Part shown: piece by piece, positions 1-11,214 of the stretch | Numbering within the stretch: the first letter of the stretch is position 1 | How the letters are laid out: every line of letters begins with the position of its first letter | Source of the DNA: Stomorhina lunata | Taxonomy: Eukaryota; Arthropoda; Insecta; Diptera; Rhiniidae | Direction of reading: 5' to 3' | DNA: 64,000 bases | NCBI GenBank assembly: GCA_933228675.1 | Contig: OW121740.1 | Coordinates: 57,165,000-57,228,999 of the forward strand | Made by a program: the position numbers and the translations under genes | Notes under the pieces: generated by a model | Databases searched by the model: none | What the model saw: the letters and a program-made list of their open reading frames with translations, nothing else | Told to the model about the DNA's origin: nothing

Positions 1-1977
1 AATTTGTGAAAATCAATCAATTATTAAAACATATTTTAGTTTTCTGATGAGTGGTAATACGCTTAACTGAAATGTGTTTTCAAAATTCTTCTATCTTTAC
101 ACTGTTCAACGGAAAATGCGATAAAATGCAGTGTTTTTAGTCATCATCATTTACGGATAAACTTCCAAAAGTACATTCTATAACTCTTAACAATAAGAAG
201 ATATATTCTTTCAAGTACGAGAGATGACAAAACTTAAAATCTTTTAACTTTTATAAAGTAAAATTCATTTTAAGAAATGCACTTTTTCAAAAAATGAATT
301 ATTACCAATAAAATGTAATTAACGTCGTATACAGCAGAATTTAAATATATAAAAGGATCCCAAATCATGAAGGAGTATTGTTCAGTAGAAATTGCTAAAA
401 TTTCTTAAATTATGTTATGCAATCCACTTTCCTACAAATTCACTATCACAAAATGGTTTATCTACACATTTTAAAATTTTATATAAAAATTTTCGAAGAC
501 AAAACGGCTGATCTACCGTAAAATCGCGAATATTGGGTTTTATTTAATAATTTTTATTCCAGGAAATGAGAAGGAGTCTACCAATCATATTGTAAAAGAT
601 CACTTTGTTAAAAACTCACAAATAAGAGATTTAAAGAGTTTTTTGCTTATCCTGAAAAATCAGTATTTTGCAGATAAGCCATTTTAGATATAGGCCGACG
701 ATATGTGTTTTATTTACGATTACTTTTGAAACCGAAAAATTTATAACCCGATACTCTATCCTATCTTGACTGATTTACCTTAAATGTATGCTACTTTGCA
801 TAGAAAGGCGCTTTCTTTATGACACGAATATCCAGTATTTATTCCATAAATTTCCACTCCGAAATTAACATGCCAATATTTACCAATATTTATTGGAAAA
901 TCATATGACTTTAAGAATTTCGAATTTATTATGTCAAAGAAAATTAAAAACCGTATTTAATGCTAAGCAATAACAAAACTCATTTATTTACAAGTTACAA
1001 GCCCCTGTAAAAATGAAACTAAATGAAATCTAATATTGTTATAATCATTTATATTAATATTAGTTAACAACTAATAACAACTGGGGTTAATAATGTTTCA
1101 CTCTGTGACTAGAATTTCCTACAGCAATTTGTTAAAAAATTACTCAACAACATGTTGTTCAGTTGTGTTCCTTTTATAAATATTCAAACTCAAACGAATT
1201 CAAAAAAAATTAAAATGAATTATGAATATTTTTATAAAAAAAATTAGTATTTACAAAATATACGAAACGATCTTTAATTAGTGCCTCCAAACATTCCAAA
1301 TGAACAACTGGCAGCCAAAAAACCAATTGATTGTTAGACTGTCTAACTAGTGGACAGACAGACGGACAACTAGATAAATAGTTAGCTAAACGGGAGGATG
1401 GATGGACCCATGACTGTTACAAGCACATTTCGATAGATACAAAAATGTTAAGTCAGTTTAGCTACCAAATACATTTTTGTCTGCATTTGGTCTAAATGTT
1501 TGGAAGCCAAATCACAACAACACAAGGCAACAGGCATTTGTGGCGCCAATCTGCATAAAACAAACTACAAACGGACCAACTCGGCAGGTGGTTTTCATAT
1601 TTCTTTTTATATAGATTTTGTTTTTTTTGTTTTATTTATTTTATTTTAAATAAAATTATGATTATTTAAATTTACACTTGATGTACGAGAAGAGAAGCCG
1701 AGAAGACCGAAACAAATATTTGCCGATGGCTAAAGAATCCAATGAAAAACTTATTATTGAGATTCCTATCTTGGCCAATACAAATTAGTTAAAGAGATCA
1801 TCTCGTAACGATACGAACAGTGACAATTTCTATTTCTAATGATAATCACATCCAAACGCAATTGGGTATGGCCACCAACTGTGTTACTGTGGCTGCTACT
1901 CTCTATCTAATCATGGTTGCTTTTTGGCGAATTTAATGGAGGAAGGTTTGACAATACCCTACAATGAGTATAAGAAA
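1..1977. other. no recognisable feature
   Basis: AT-rich sequence with stops in all frames and no long ORF. A short GACA/GACG-rich patch near 1,350-1,410 is the only local simple sequence. I see no transposon end, RNA gene or exon that can be defended. Confidence 0.5.
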
Positions 1978-2105
1978 CCTAGGACTAGACTTTAAACTAG
2001 ACTATGAATTAGATTACGGACTTTACAATGACTAGGCCATAGACTAGACTATAGACTAGGTTATTAGATAGACAATGGACCTTGGACTGGGCTATAACAA
2101 GACTG
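1978..2105. repeat. degenerate minisatellite, GACTAGACTATA-like units
   Basis: About ten imperfect copies of a 10-14 bp unit resembling ACTAGACTATAGACTAGG follow one another, with substitutions and small length changes. It is non-coding and lies just upstream of the retrotransposon remnant that begins near 2.2 kb. Confidence 0.6.
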
Positions 2106-2214
2106 TGAATTTAACATTGGACCAAACTATGGAATATACTACAGGGTGGCTGATAAAAGATGCTACCAAAAAAGACGTAATAACGTTTTTTCTATGTAAC
2201 CAATCTGTTGTGAT

Positions 2215-2680
2215 ATAATGGAATGCAGTTGTTGCCTAGAGTCTCCAGCTACCAGGCAAGAACTGTATCCAATTCCTACTCTAACCTCCTCGTGTTACAC
2301 CTGAGCAATGGTAACCAGAACCTGTGTGGGATTCTATGTCAAGGCTAATATGAGAGAGAGCTATCTTGGAGCCATTCCAACGTATTTGGTCAAAGTGTCT
2401 AAGATAATTGTACCTGCTAAAGTACATACTGCAGCGTCTGTTCAACATATTAGTTGCGTTATTGGACCCATCGCCCATCTACTTAGCACTTACGATGTTT
2501 TAAGTATGGAAACAAACAATATTACAGAATATACTACTCCAAGGGGTGATCATGCGAGAAATCCCCCTGCTACGGCAGCTAGCGCAAGGATTTTGGAGTT
2601 GAGTTATCTTTGCGAGAACATTCTGATAAATAAAACTAATTCTATCCGAAGATATCAGACTATAAAACCTAATATAGGCA
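2215..2680 (+). repeat. RTE-like retrotransposon leader segment, copy 1
   Basis: This stretch is homologous to 55,206-55,742 over most of its length: both carry CTACCAGG near the start, a TGTATCCAATTCC block, GCAGCGTCTGTTCAACAT, CACGATGTTTTAAG-like and CATGCGAGAAATCCCCCTGC blocks. In this copy it is followed at once by APE endonuclease and RT remnants, so it is most simply the 5' leader or early coding part of that retrotransposon. Its open frame (2,308-2,724) shows no domain I recognise, and I do not call it a gene. Confidence 0.6.
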
Positions 2681-2720
2681 TAAGAGAAAGCTTAAAGTTT
2701 ACGATACACTCATCAGTTGG

Positions 2721-3290
2721 ATGAACCACAATGTTTACAACTGTGATACTACAATGGTACTTGGGGTTAACGCCAAGGTAGATTTAAACATGCCTGCTTA
2801 CATTGGGAAGCACGGCGTCGGAGTAAGAAATGATAACGGAGGAAGATGGATCGTGCTATGCTGTGAAAGAAAACTTGTTGTAGGTTGGACAATTTGTCCT
2901 CATAAACTTCACCATTAAATAACTTGGATATCGCCGAAAGGCGTTGCAAAGAACCAAATTGGATATATTTTGATAAATTTTATATGGCGATCATCTTTAC
3001 TTGATGAGCGCTCGATGAGCAGAGCAGACATAAATAGCAACCATCATTTAGTTACATGTAAAGTTCGGTTTAAAGTAGCTGCTTTGAGCTCTAATACGGC
3101 AAAACCCGATCGGAAAATTGATGTAGGAAAATTGAAACCAAATGTTATTAACGAAATTTCTAGATGTGTCATTCAGACGTACAATGAGGTTGGTAAACGA
3201 ACATTAGGATTTAAAGGAAAATTTGACTCACTCAAACCACATGGGACCTGGTTGAATAATGTAAAATTCTAAAAAATACAATTTTAAATA
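2721..3290 (+). pseudogene. APE-type endonuclease domain remnant of an RTE-like non-LTR retrotransposon
   Basis: Two adjacent reading frames hold pieces of an apurinic-endonuclease-like domain. The first (about 2,755-2,915) reads VLGVNAKVD...GKHGVGVRNDNGGR, matching the family GDFNAKVG...GKHGLGxRNxNGxR block, followed by KLVVGWTICPHK, matching KLVIGGTxFPHK. The second (about 3,000-3,080) reads SRADINSNHHLVTCKVRFK, the family RGADINSDHHLVxAKxRLK block with its terminal DH reduced to NH. In a live element this domain nicks target DNA for target-primed reverse transcription. Frameshifts and substitutions make it dead. RTE clade is inferred from these blocks and the RT that follows. Confidence 0.8.
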
Positions 3291-3589
3291 AAAACGGAGA
3301 TGTTAAAGTCCTCCGCACATCGTGACCTATCCAATAGAATAAAAAGGTATGCAAGGAGGGATAAGAAAATTTGGATAGGCGAACAAGCAAGACAACCTAA
3401 GTGTAGGCGACATGAAGACCTTAAGCAATATATAAAGAGCGTAGTGTGGCAAACCTACATACTTTTCAACTCAGGATGAATACGCTGAATGGAACATTTC
3501 AAGTCCACATTAAACAACCCTGTCGAATTAACACCACTAAAGGAAGTGTATAACGTAAACCAACCATGACAGAATTTTCATTGGCATTT

Positions 3590-4250
3590 CAGACAACAAG
3601 GGCCGGGTAATGACAATATCTCAGCAGAGATGACTTTATGTGATGTTGAAGGATCAGCGAGACTGCGGCTGGGAAGAAAAAACTTTGTCAACCTCCTGCA
3701 ATAAAAGTACGAAAAAGGATGACTCTAAAGAAACGTTGGGCATCGGTGCGACTTTGCCCAACTCTAAAGACTGCAATAACTACAGGGGTATAACACTTCT
3801 TCCAATTCCGTGCAAAATACTAAGTAGAGTAATTTTGAATCGAATAGACGATGTATATTCCTCTACACTCCGCGAATATCAGTTTGGGTTCAGAGAGGAC
3901 CGTTCCTGTGTTAATCTACTTAACACAGTAGGAATAGTACTAGAGCAATTTAATGAATTCCGCACCCCATTTACCTAGAGTTTATCGACTTTACTGTCAA
4001 CAGAAGCTTTTGATAGTGTCAACAGAAGCTATCGATGGAGAATTTTAAAAAATCGTAACATGCCAACGAAAATTCTGAACTTAATTCGGGCAATGTACCT
4101 AGATTTAAAACGTCGAATCATATACAAGGGTAAATTGTCAAATCCGTTCGAAGTCACTACTGGGGTAAGACAAGGATTTATCTTATCACAAACCCGTCAA
4201 CACATATCAATGTGGTTATTGGATGTGTAAATACCTTGAATTAACTTGGA
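3590..4250 (+). pseudogene. reverse transcriptase domain remnant, RTE-like
   Basis: Translation around 3,730-3,975 gives LPNSKDCNNYRGITLLPIP, then RVILNRI, then REYQFGFREDRSCVNLLNT, which are RT motifs 1-2 of RTE-type elements. After a stop, 3,980-4,060 holds FIDFT...FDSVNRSYRW (motif A region with the catalytic FxxAFDSVxR signature), and about 4,070-4,185 holds MPTKILNLIRAMYLD...VTTGVRQGFILS (motif B, VRQGC in live elements). Several frameshifts and stops occur and no YADD box is seen, so a deletion probably removed motif C. Confidence 0.8.
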
Positions 4251-4429
4251 AGTCTGGTATATACAAAAGGTGGAGCCGACAGAATTCAGAATTCCCCGAG
4301 CTGTTTGGAAACTCGGCAAATATCAATAACAACCAAGTTACGAATATACATCTCAAATTTTAGGTCCATCCTATCGATAAGCTTATCTCTAATCCTTAAT
4401 ATGTGGTAGCCGAACTGCATAAGAAATTA

Positions 4430-4640
4430 AGATCTACTTAACCCGATAAATCGAATCCCTGCTTCTATCGAGGTATTTCAACAGAAATGGTGATCTATAG
4501 GCCACATACTTCGAAGGGCAAATAATAACACAGCTCTATAAACGCTTCGTTGGAATCCACAGGGAAGAGGCGGTAGTGTCTGTGCACCTGCTAGAGCGTG
4601 GAAAAGGTCAATTGATGCGGAGCTATTCTTAGAATGATGT
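4430..4640 (+). pseudogene. C-terminal tail remnant of the RTE-like ORF
   Basis: The frame reads INRIPASIEVFQQKWWSIGHILRR, then NTALXTLRWNPQGRGG and ARAWKRSIDAELF. This is the conserved tail of RTE-type proteins (WLGHVLRR, then AxxWNPQGKRxxGRP, then TWRRSxExEL). It continues the same element as the RT block upstream and probably marks its 3' coding end. Confidence 0.7.
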
Positions 4641-4729
4641 ATGCCTAACGTCTCGCAGTAGAGTCCGATATAAAAAGGTGATTGAGGGCCTATTACCCAC
4701 TATAACAGAAAAAGAAATCCAAAGTAATG

Positions 4730-5830
4730 GAGAGTATAGTCATCTGTCAACTGGTCTTATCTTCTAAACGACCGGCAGTATGGATTTCGTAGTGGTCGCT
4801 CAACTGGTACCTTCCTATCCAAAATATGGTGCCGGTGAATAGAACCGTTCTGGCGAAAGTAAAGTTATAGGTCTCGATATTTTCAAAACGTTTGACAGAG
4901 TGTGGCATGGAACACTTCTATAAAAACTATTTGCTTTTGGCGTATGTAACAATTTGTCTCGTTTTATATCGATCCTAATGCTAATAGGGAAATTATGACT
5001 AATACGATAAATTTCGAAATAACCTAACCACAATCTCAAAATAGGGTCGTTCAAACGGGGTTGATTTTAATACTCGTAAGACCAAACGCTTTACGGATCA
5101 TGTTGCTTCATCTATAATTACGGATGGTATAAATATTGGGGAATCAGAAACTATGGATGTTCTAGGCGTAAAAATTTAGTACGATGTCCGTTCGACTAAA
5201 TACGTTTTCCAAGTGTCAAAAGAAGCATTCAAGTGTCTCGGCTGTAAGACAAACTTTATGCCAACTGTTTTCTTTACTATTTTTACCACCTTTGCATATA
5301 TGACCAAAAATGGAATACAGCTCTCATATATAGGTCGGTGCTCCAAAGTCTATTTTGGAGCTTCTCGACAGTATATAAGAGAATTAATAGATGATTATCG
5401 ACGACAGTAGGGTATCCAACTCCATTGACCCATTAGACCATCGTCGTAATGGAGGTTACGTTTTACTGTCTATCGCTACTATAATGGTATATGCTCAAAC
5501 GAAATTATTGAACTTCTTCCTGAAACCCGTACATTTCTTCGTAGCACACGAAATTGAACAAGGGATCATCTTTTTGCATTCTATTTTCCAATGGATCGTA
5601 CGACGCACTATAGAGAAAACTCGTTTTTAGCCGTACAGCACGAATGTATAAGAAACTTCCTGCTTCAGTCTTCCCTTCTAATTACGATATTCAAAGGTTC
5701 AAATCGAATATCCATAAACACTACTCCCTATATCCTCCTTCCCACAACCTTTTTACTTTCCATCACAATACACATGTAGTGGTCATCCCCTGAGTGTTGG
5801 TCTAATACAAAAAAAATGTATATAGGTACA
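4730..5830 (+). pseudogene. second non-LTR retrotransposon remnant (RT and C-terminal part)
   Basis: A different RT family starts near 4,770: DRQYGFRSGRSTGTFLSKIW, then SKVIGLDIFKTFDRVWHGTLL (motif A, catalytic D) in another frame. Further on come ITDGINIGESETMDVLGVKI (about 5,120-5,175), SKEAFKCLG (5,216-5,245), IDDSRVSNSIDPLDHRRN (5,392-5,445) and a 3' segment whose second frame reads FKSNIHKHYSLYPPSHNLF. Motif order is normal, but frames change at least four times. The 3' end (about 5,640-5,820) recurs at 15,640-15,790, supporting one family. Clade is uncertain; the FDRVWH motif is jockey/CR1-like. Confidence 0.7.
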
Positions 5831-5864
5831 TACATAAATAATGATACTCGGTTAATTATAATTA

Positions 5865-6563
5865 CTGCTCTGCAAAAATTCATTTTTTGTCATTCTTTTT
5901 AATAAAGCTATGCGGACTATATGGATCTTGATGCGCTAAACTCAAATCCGTTTTTGGTTTTTCTCCATACGATCTTGATTTTTTTTATGGGCGTGGCAAA
6001 TTTTTCCGCTTAAATTAGTCAGGTACGGAGACCTATTTCGTCCTAACTCGAGAACGACTCATCCGATTTTCAAAACTAAAACACTTGAAGATGCATAACA
6101 ACCTGTGGTAAATCGGTAATAAAATTCACATTTTTATGGTTTATAGCTTATTTTATTCTTAAGATATGTAGCTCTTAGAAAAATGTTTAAAATGTTAAAA
6201 TTTTACTTCATCTTTTTTTAATTACATTTTTAACCTGAAAAAAATTACGAATTTCGCACGAAAAAAAATTAATTAATTTCGAAACAACTCCAAAACGATA
6301 AGAGATACAGAAAAATTATATTAGACTAAAATAAATGCAATTTTGTTATGCATCTTCAAATGCTTTAATTTCGGATGAGTCGTTCTCGAGTTAGGACGAA
6401 ATAGGTCTCCGTACCTGACTAATTTAAGGGGAAAAATTTGCCACGCCCATAAAAAAATCCAGATCTGATGGAAAAAAACTGACAACGGATCTGAGTTTAG
6501 CGCATCAAAATCCATGTAGTCCACATAGTTTTATTAAAAGGAGGATTTGGCTGCAGAGCAGTG
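5865..6563. mobile_element. foldback element, CTGCTCTGCA ends, copy 1
   Basis: Two arms of roughly 340 bp are inverted repeats of each other. The left arm carries CTGCTCTGCA, GATGCGCTAAACTCA, GGGCGTGGCAAATTTTTCC, GAGAACGACTCATCCGA and TTGAAGATGCATAACA; the right arm carries the complements in reverse order. TTA lies on both sides (5,862-5,864 and 6,564-6,566), a plausible 3-bp target duplication. There is no ORF, so it is nonautonomous. A 3-bp TWA duplication is a PIF/Harbinger habit, but the ends alone do not prove that family. Confidence 0.75.
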
Positions 6564-6566
6564 TTA

Positions 6567-8275
6567 TTGGAGTATGAGGAAGGAGAGACTTATATTTCAT
6601 ATGACTGAGATTATAATACCCATCCTTCCTAGCGTTGTAATATGTTCCCCAAGATCAACATGAGTATCTTTAAAAGATTCCTGGACTATTTACTAGATTT
6701 AAGTCTATCAAGCGGTTTGTAGTGTGTATCCGATATCCACTATGTCTCATCTTACATGATTTCATTAATTTTCCATAATAAAATTTACTACTGTTTGGAG
6801 TCATGAATAATTTGATTTGTTCTCTTTTCTAATTAATTTTCAAAATTTTATGATCATATTTATTATAAATTCATATCTTGTATGAAAGGCCGACAATGTT
6901 TCAAATTATCTCCAGATACAAGAAAAGATAGTAAAATACTTGTGTATTGTCGCAGCAATTTTATCTGATTCGAAAAAATGTTTGTGTCTTAAGGCAGACA
7001 ACGAACTAAAGGCGCAATTAATGAAAATCTCACCAAAACCGAATGTCATGATTTTATCTAAATGCAATTAATGAAATTGTTTTCTAATTTCTTTTATAAC
7101 AAAATTATGTAAAATGTCAAAATTATATTTGAAAAAACTAAACGAAAGAAAAAGCGTTTTTTAATACATATTCGAAACTAACTCTCGCGGATGTTATCAA
7201 TTTTTCTTTATCCACAACAAGTTTCATATTTTCTTGGCTTTAACTGATTTGAATATTTTTTGTATAAATAAAATCTGAAATTCTTTTGCTTTTCGAATTT
7301 ATCTACTTAGATGATCTGATTTAAATTTATATTTTACAAGTGTTCACACAATATTTTTAATGATGTTTTGGTTGAATTTCTTTACGCTGGTCCCTTTAAA
7401 AGCCATCAATCCAGTTGACTACTGTCTGGCTTCTTAAAAGAACGAAAATATCTTTTGGAGCCGCTGTGTGGGGTTAATCGACAAATAGTTTAAATGGTCG
7501 TTTGAATTTAGATTTCTTAAATGTTTTCGATAATATTATTATCTTTTTGTTTTGGTTTTTTGATTTCATTAAATGTTTTAATCTTTTTGTGGTCAGTCAA
7601 ATTTTTTTTCTTGATCGGATAAGGAGCAATTTATTTTACATACTTAATTGTTATCTCTCGTATCGTCGTACTTACGACAACTGCAACATTCCGTAATCTA
7701 ATTATGAAAGTTTGACAACTGCCACCCTGTCATTCTGGCACTTTGGTTAATCGAAATTTTTAAAATGGAACTTGTTAACTAAAATCAACCAAGAAATCAA
7801 ATACATATTTATCTCAAATTTAATTCATGCGTTTAAAATTGATATTTGATTTTGGTATTTTCAATTTGTCACCGCTATAAAATTTATACAAATAAACAAT
7901 TAAAAACCTTTGAAATTCTGTAAATAATTTAGAGAAAAGTTTGATGGTGGGAATTTGTGTTGAAATTAGTAAAATTAACTAAATATGTTAAAAATTTAAT
8001 TGGTTTGATAAGATTTTACCAAAACTTAAGAAAATACTTTGTGTCTTTGAAATTAAAATTTAGAACATTTTAAATTTTATTAATTCCTATTTAGAAGAAA
8101 CGATTTCTAAAATAATATGACTTTGTATTAAGTATGTATGTATCTACCTATATTGTCTGCCACCTTTTAATCTTAATATTTTTATCATATTCAAGAATTC
8201 AGTTTTTATAAAACCTAAAAATGTATGGTTAAAATTTTCATTTTTCCAACCTCAAAAATAACATATCTTATATTC
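6567..8275. other. no recognisable feature
   Basis: AT-rich, many poly-T/poly-A runs, no ORF with recognisable motifs. The frame at 7,502-7,696 is a phenylalanine-rich translation of AT-rich sequence and is not called. Confidence 0.5.
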
Positions 8276-8303
8276 TTAATCTTATATTCTTAAACGAGCA
8301 ATA

Positions 8304-8368
<65 letters not shown>

Positions 8369-9830
8369 GCTATCTCGAAAACGGCTCTAACGATTTTGAT
8401 AAAATTTGGACAGTGGGTATCTTTTTTGATGTATAGGTCGAAGAAGAAGGGACTTTTAGAACTTTTACCTCTAAGAGGGTAAAAACGGGTAAAAAGGGGA
8501 AAAAATCGAAAACGGTATGTCTCCTAAAGTAATAGGTATAGGAACAAAATTAAAATTACGTTTTAAACAGCTTTGAAAATAAGCGGACAGGTGTTTGGTA
8601 CTTTTTTGAAACTATGTCCGATAGGGGTTAAAAAAGGGTGAAAATAGTTTATTTGGCACCTTTTTAACCCACTCTTATATTTTAAACTAAAGAATATAGA
8701 AAGAAACTTGGTACTGCAATCAATAGATGTAAAAAAAACATGAAACACGTATTTGGTACTTTTTTGATTTTGGAGCCAAAATGGGTAAAAAAGGGATAAA
8801 ATGATAACTTAACATCTCCAAAGTAATATGAATAGGAACATTATACATTATGTTAAATGCGTTTTAAAAAAATGTACCGAATTCAATTGGCACCAAAAAA
8901 GTACCAAATATACATATGGAACTTTTAGAAATTAGGGAATAAAAAGGGGGAAAAATTAGTATTATTTTAAACAAATGAATGTTTGTCTGTATGTATGTTC
9001 TTTATAGAATAGTAAACTGTGAATTTGATTGTGTTATGCTCTTTAGCGAAGATGTTGCGGATAAGCCGGCGAAGGTTTTAAAGTTGATAAGACTAATTTC
9101 CGACAGATGGCGCCACTGAAAATTACTAAAAATTAATTAAATCGTAAACTGTACATTTGATCATGCTATGATCTTTAGAAAAGTTGAAGCGCATGAGCCG
9201 ACGAAGGCTTTTTAGTTGGTATGAATAATTTCCGACAGGTGGCGCTACTGAAATTTACTCAAAGTCAATTTAATCGTATGCTGTACATTTAATCATGCTA
9301 TAATCTTTAGCAAAGTTGTTGCACATGAGCCGACGAAGGTTTCTTAGTTGGTATGAAGAAATTTCGACAGGTGGCGCTACTGAAATTTACTCAAAGTCAA
9401 TTTAATCGTATGCTGTACATTTAATCATGCTATAATCTTCAGCAAAGTTGTTACGGATAAGCCGAAGAAGGTTTATGAATTGGAATAAGCAAAGTCCGAC
9501 AGGTGGCGCCACAGAAAACTACTCAAAATGAATTAAATCGTAAACTGTGCATTTGATCAGACAATAATCTTTAGCAAAGTTGTTGCGCATGAGTCGACAG
9601 AGGTTTCTGTTGATATGAATAATTTCCAAAATTATTCAAAATGAGTTAAACTGTAAACTATGCAAACTATGTGTTGGTCGGACAAAATAAATCAAATAAT
9701 TCAAAATTAACTGAATATTTCTACAATGTCTTTCCTCTAAATTTATTTTAGCACTTTATAATATAAAATATATAAAAACTTTAAAATTTTCCTCAAAATG
9801 CTTATCATAAAGCTCCGAGCAAGGCTCGGT
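8276..9830 (+). mobile_element. Helitron-like nonautonomous element with internal 132-bp tandem array, copy 1
   Basis: Starts at TTAATCTTATATTCTTAAAC, runs into a (TA)n tract (8,309-8,362), then GAATGGCTATCTCGAAAACG, and ends in a hairpin CCGAGC-AAG-GCTCGG followed by T (9,816-9,830). The same unit lies reversed at 30,740-32,352, which fixes both ends, and a shorter relative lies at 17,342-18,062. No inverted terminal repeats were found; a terminal hairpin at one end is a Helitron/Helentron trait. It encodes no protein. The second half (9,008-9,660) is a tandem array described separately. Assignment to Helitrons is inference. Confidence 0.65.
9008..9660 (+). repeat. 132-bp tandem repeats inside the Helitron-like element (copy 1)
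   Basis: About five units each containing CTGTACATTTRATCATGCTA, TTAGCAAAGTTGTTGC, AGCCGACGAAGG and, near the end, CGACAGGTGGCGCYACTG. The core AGRTGGCGC starts at 9,105, 9,237, 9,369 and 9,501, an exact 132-bp period. The fifth unit has lost the core. The reversed sister element keeps four cores at the same period (31,061-31,465). Confidence 0.85.
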
Positions 9831-10015
9831 ACTAAAACTTAAAACGTCGATAAGAATTTTTGGCTTTTTATTCAAAATGTACAAAATTACAAAATTTTGT
9901 GGAAATTATTTGATTTTATTTTTTGATGATAACTGTCCCAGATATTATGCTATCGATCTAATTTTCAATATCGTGCCATGAGATTAATTATAATTTGATA
10001 TACATATACATATAA

Positions 10016-10962
10016 CACTGCTCTGCAGCCAAATCCTCCTTTTAATAAAACTATGTGGACTACATGGATTTTGATGCGCTAAACTCAGATCCGTTGTCGG
10101 TTTTTTTCCATCAGATCTGGATTATTTTTATGGGCGTGGCAGTTGAAGATGCATAACAAAATTGCATTTATTTTAGTCTGATACAATTTTTCTGTATCTC
10201 TTATCGTTTTGGAGTTATTTAGAAATTAATGGAGAAAATTCGTAATTTTTTTCAGGTTAAAATGTAATTTAAAAAAAAAGATAAAGTAAAATTTTAACAT
10301 TTTTCTAAGAGCTACATATCTTAAGAATAAAATAGGATATAAACCATAAAAATCGGTTTAAAAATGTGAATTTTATTACCAATTTACCAATTTACCAATT
10401 TTTATAAAAAATACCGTTGTATTTTAGCTTCATTACCTAATGAAATCTTATGGTCATATGTAAGGTTTGTTGCATTGCAATATTGGGTATCTGCGGTAAA
10501 TTGGTAATAAACACATTTTTAAACCGATTTTTATGGTTTATAGCTTATTTTATTCTTAAGATATGTAGCTCTTAGAAAAATGCTTAAAATGTTAAAATTT
10601 TACTTTATCTTTTTTTTAATTACATTTTTAACCTGAAAAAAACTATGAATTTCGCACGAAAAAAGAATTTGTTCTCCATTAATCTCTAAATAACTCCAAA
10701 ACGATGAGAGATAAAGAAAAATGATATTAGACTAAAGTAAATGCAATTTTGTCATGCATCTTCAAGTGTTTTAATTTTGAAAATCGGATGAGTCGTTCTC
10801 GAGTAAGGACGAAATAGGTCTCCGTATCTGACTTATTTAAGGGAAACATTTGTCACACCCATAAAAAAAAACCAGATCTGATGGAAAAAACCGACAACGG
10901 ATCTGAGTTTAGCGCATCAAAATCCATGTAGTCCACATAAAATGAATTTTTGCAGAGCAGTG
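10016..10962. mobile_element. foldback element, CTGCTCTGCA ends, copy 2
   Basis: Same family as 5,865-6,563. Ends are CACTGCTCTGCA and TGCAGAGCAGTG, flanked by TAA on each side (10,013-10,015 and 10,963-10,965). Arms of about 370 and 470 bp fold onto each other around a centre near 10,390-10,490, which carries short ACCAATTT repeats. Compared with copy 1 the left arm has lost the segment around GGCAAATTTTTCCGC. No coding capacity. Confidence 0.8.
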
Positions 10963-11047
10963 TAATTAAGGCATTGATGGTCTTATAACTTCTATAGTAT
11001 TAATATTCACTGTTCATTTAACATTCGTTCTTGATTTTTCCCTTTTT

Positions 11048-11183
11048 ATACCCACCATCAAAAAGAATGGGGGGTATATTGAGATTCTCATTCCGTTTGT
11101 AATTTTCTTAATATTGGCTCAAAAACCAAAAACGATATATATTCTGAATCCTTATGAAATTCTAAGACGATTGAGCGATGTCC

Positions 11184-11214
<31 letters not shown>

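Noticed and set aside
2308..2724. 138-codon open frame as a host gene
   Set aside because: Its DNA recurs at 55.2-55.7 kb with indels that break the frame, and it leads into retrotransposon domains; treated as retrotransposon leader.
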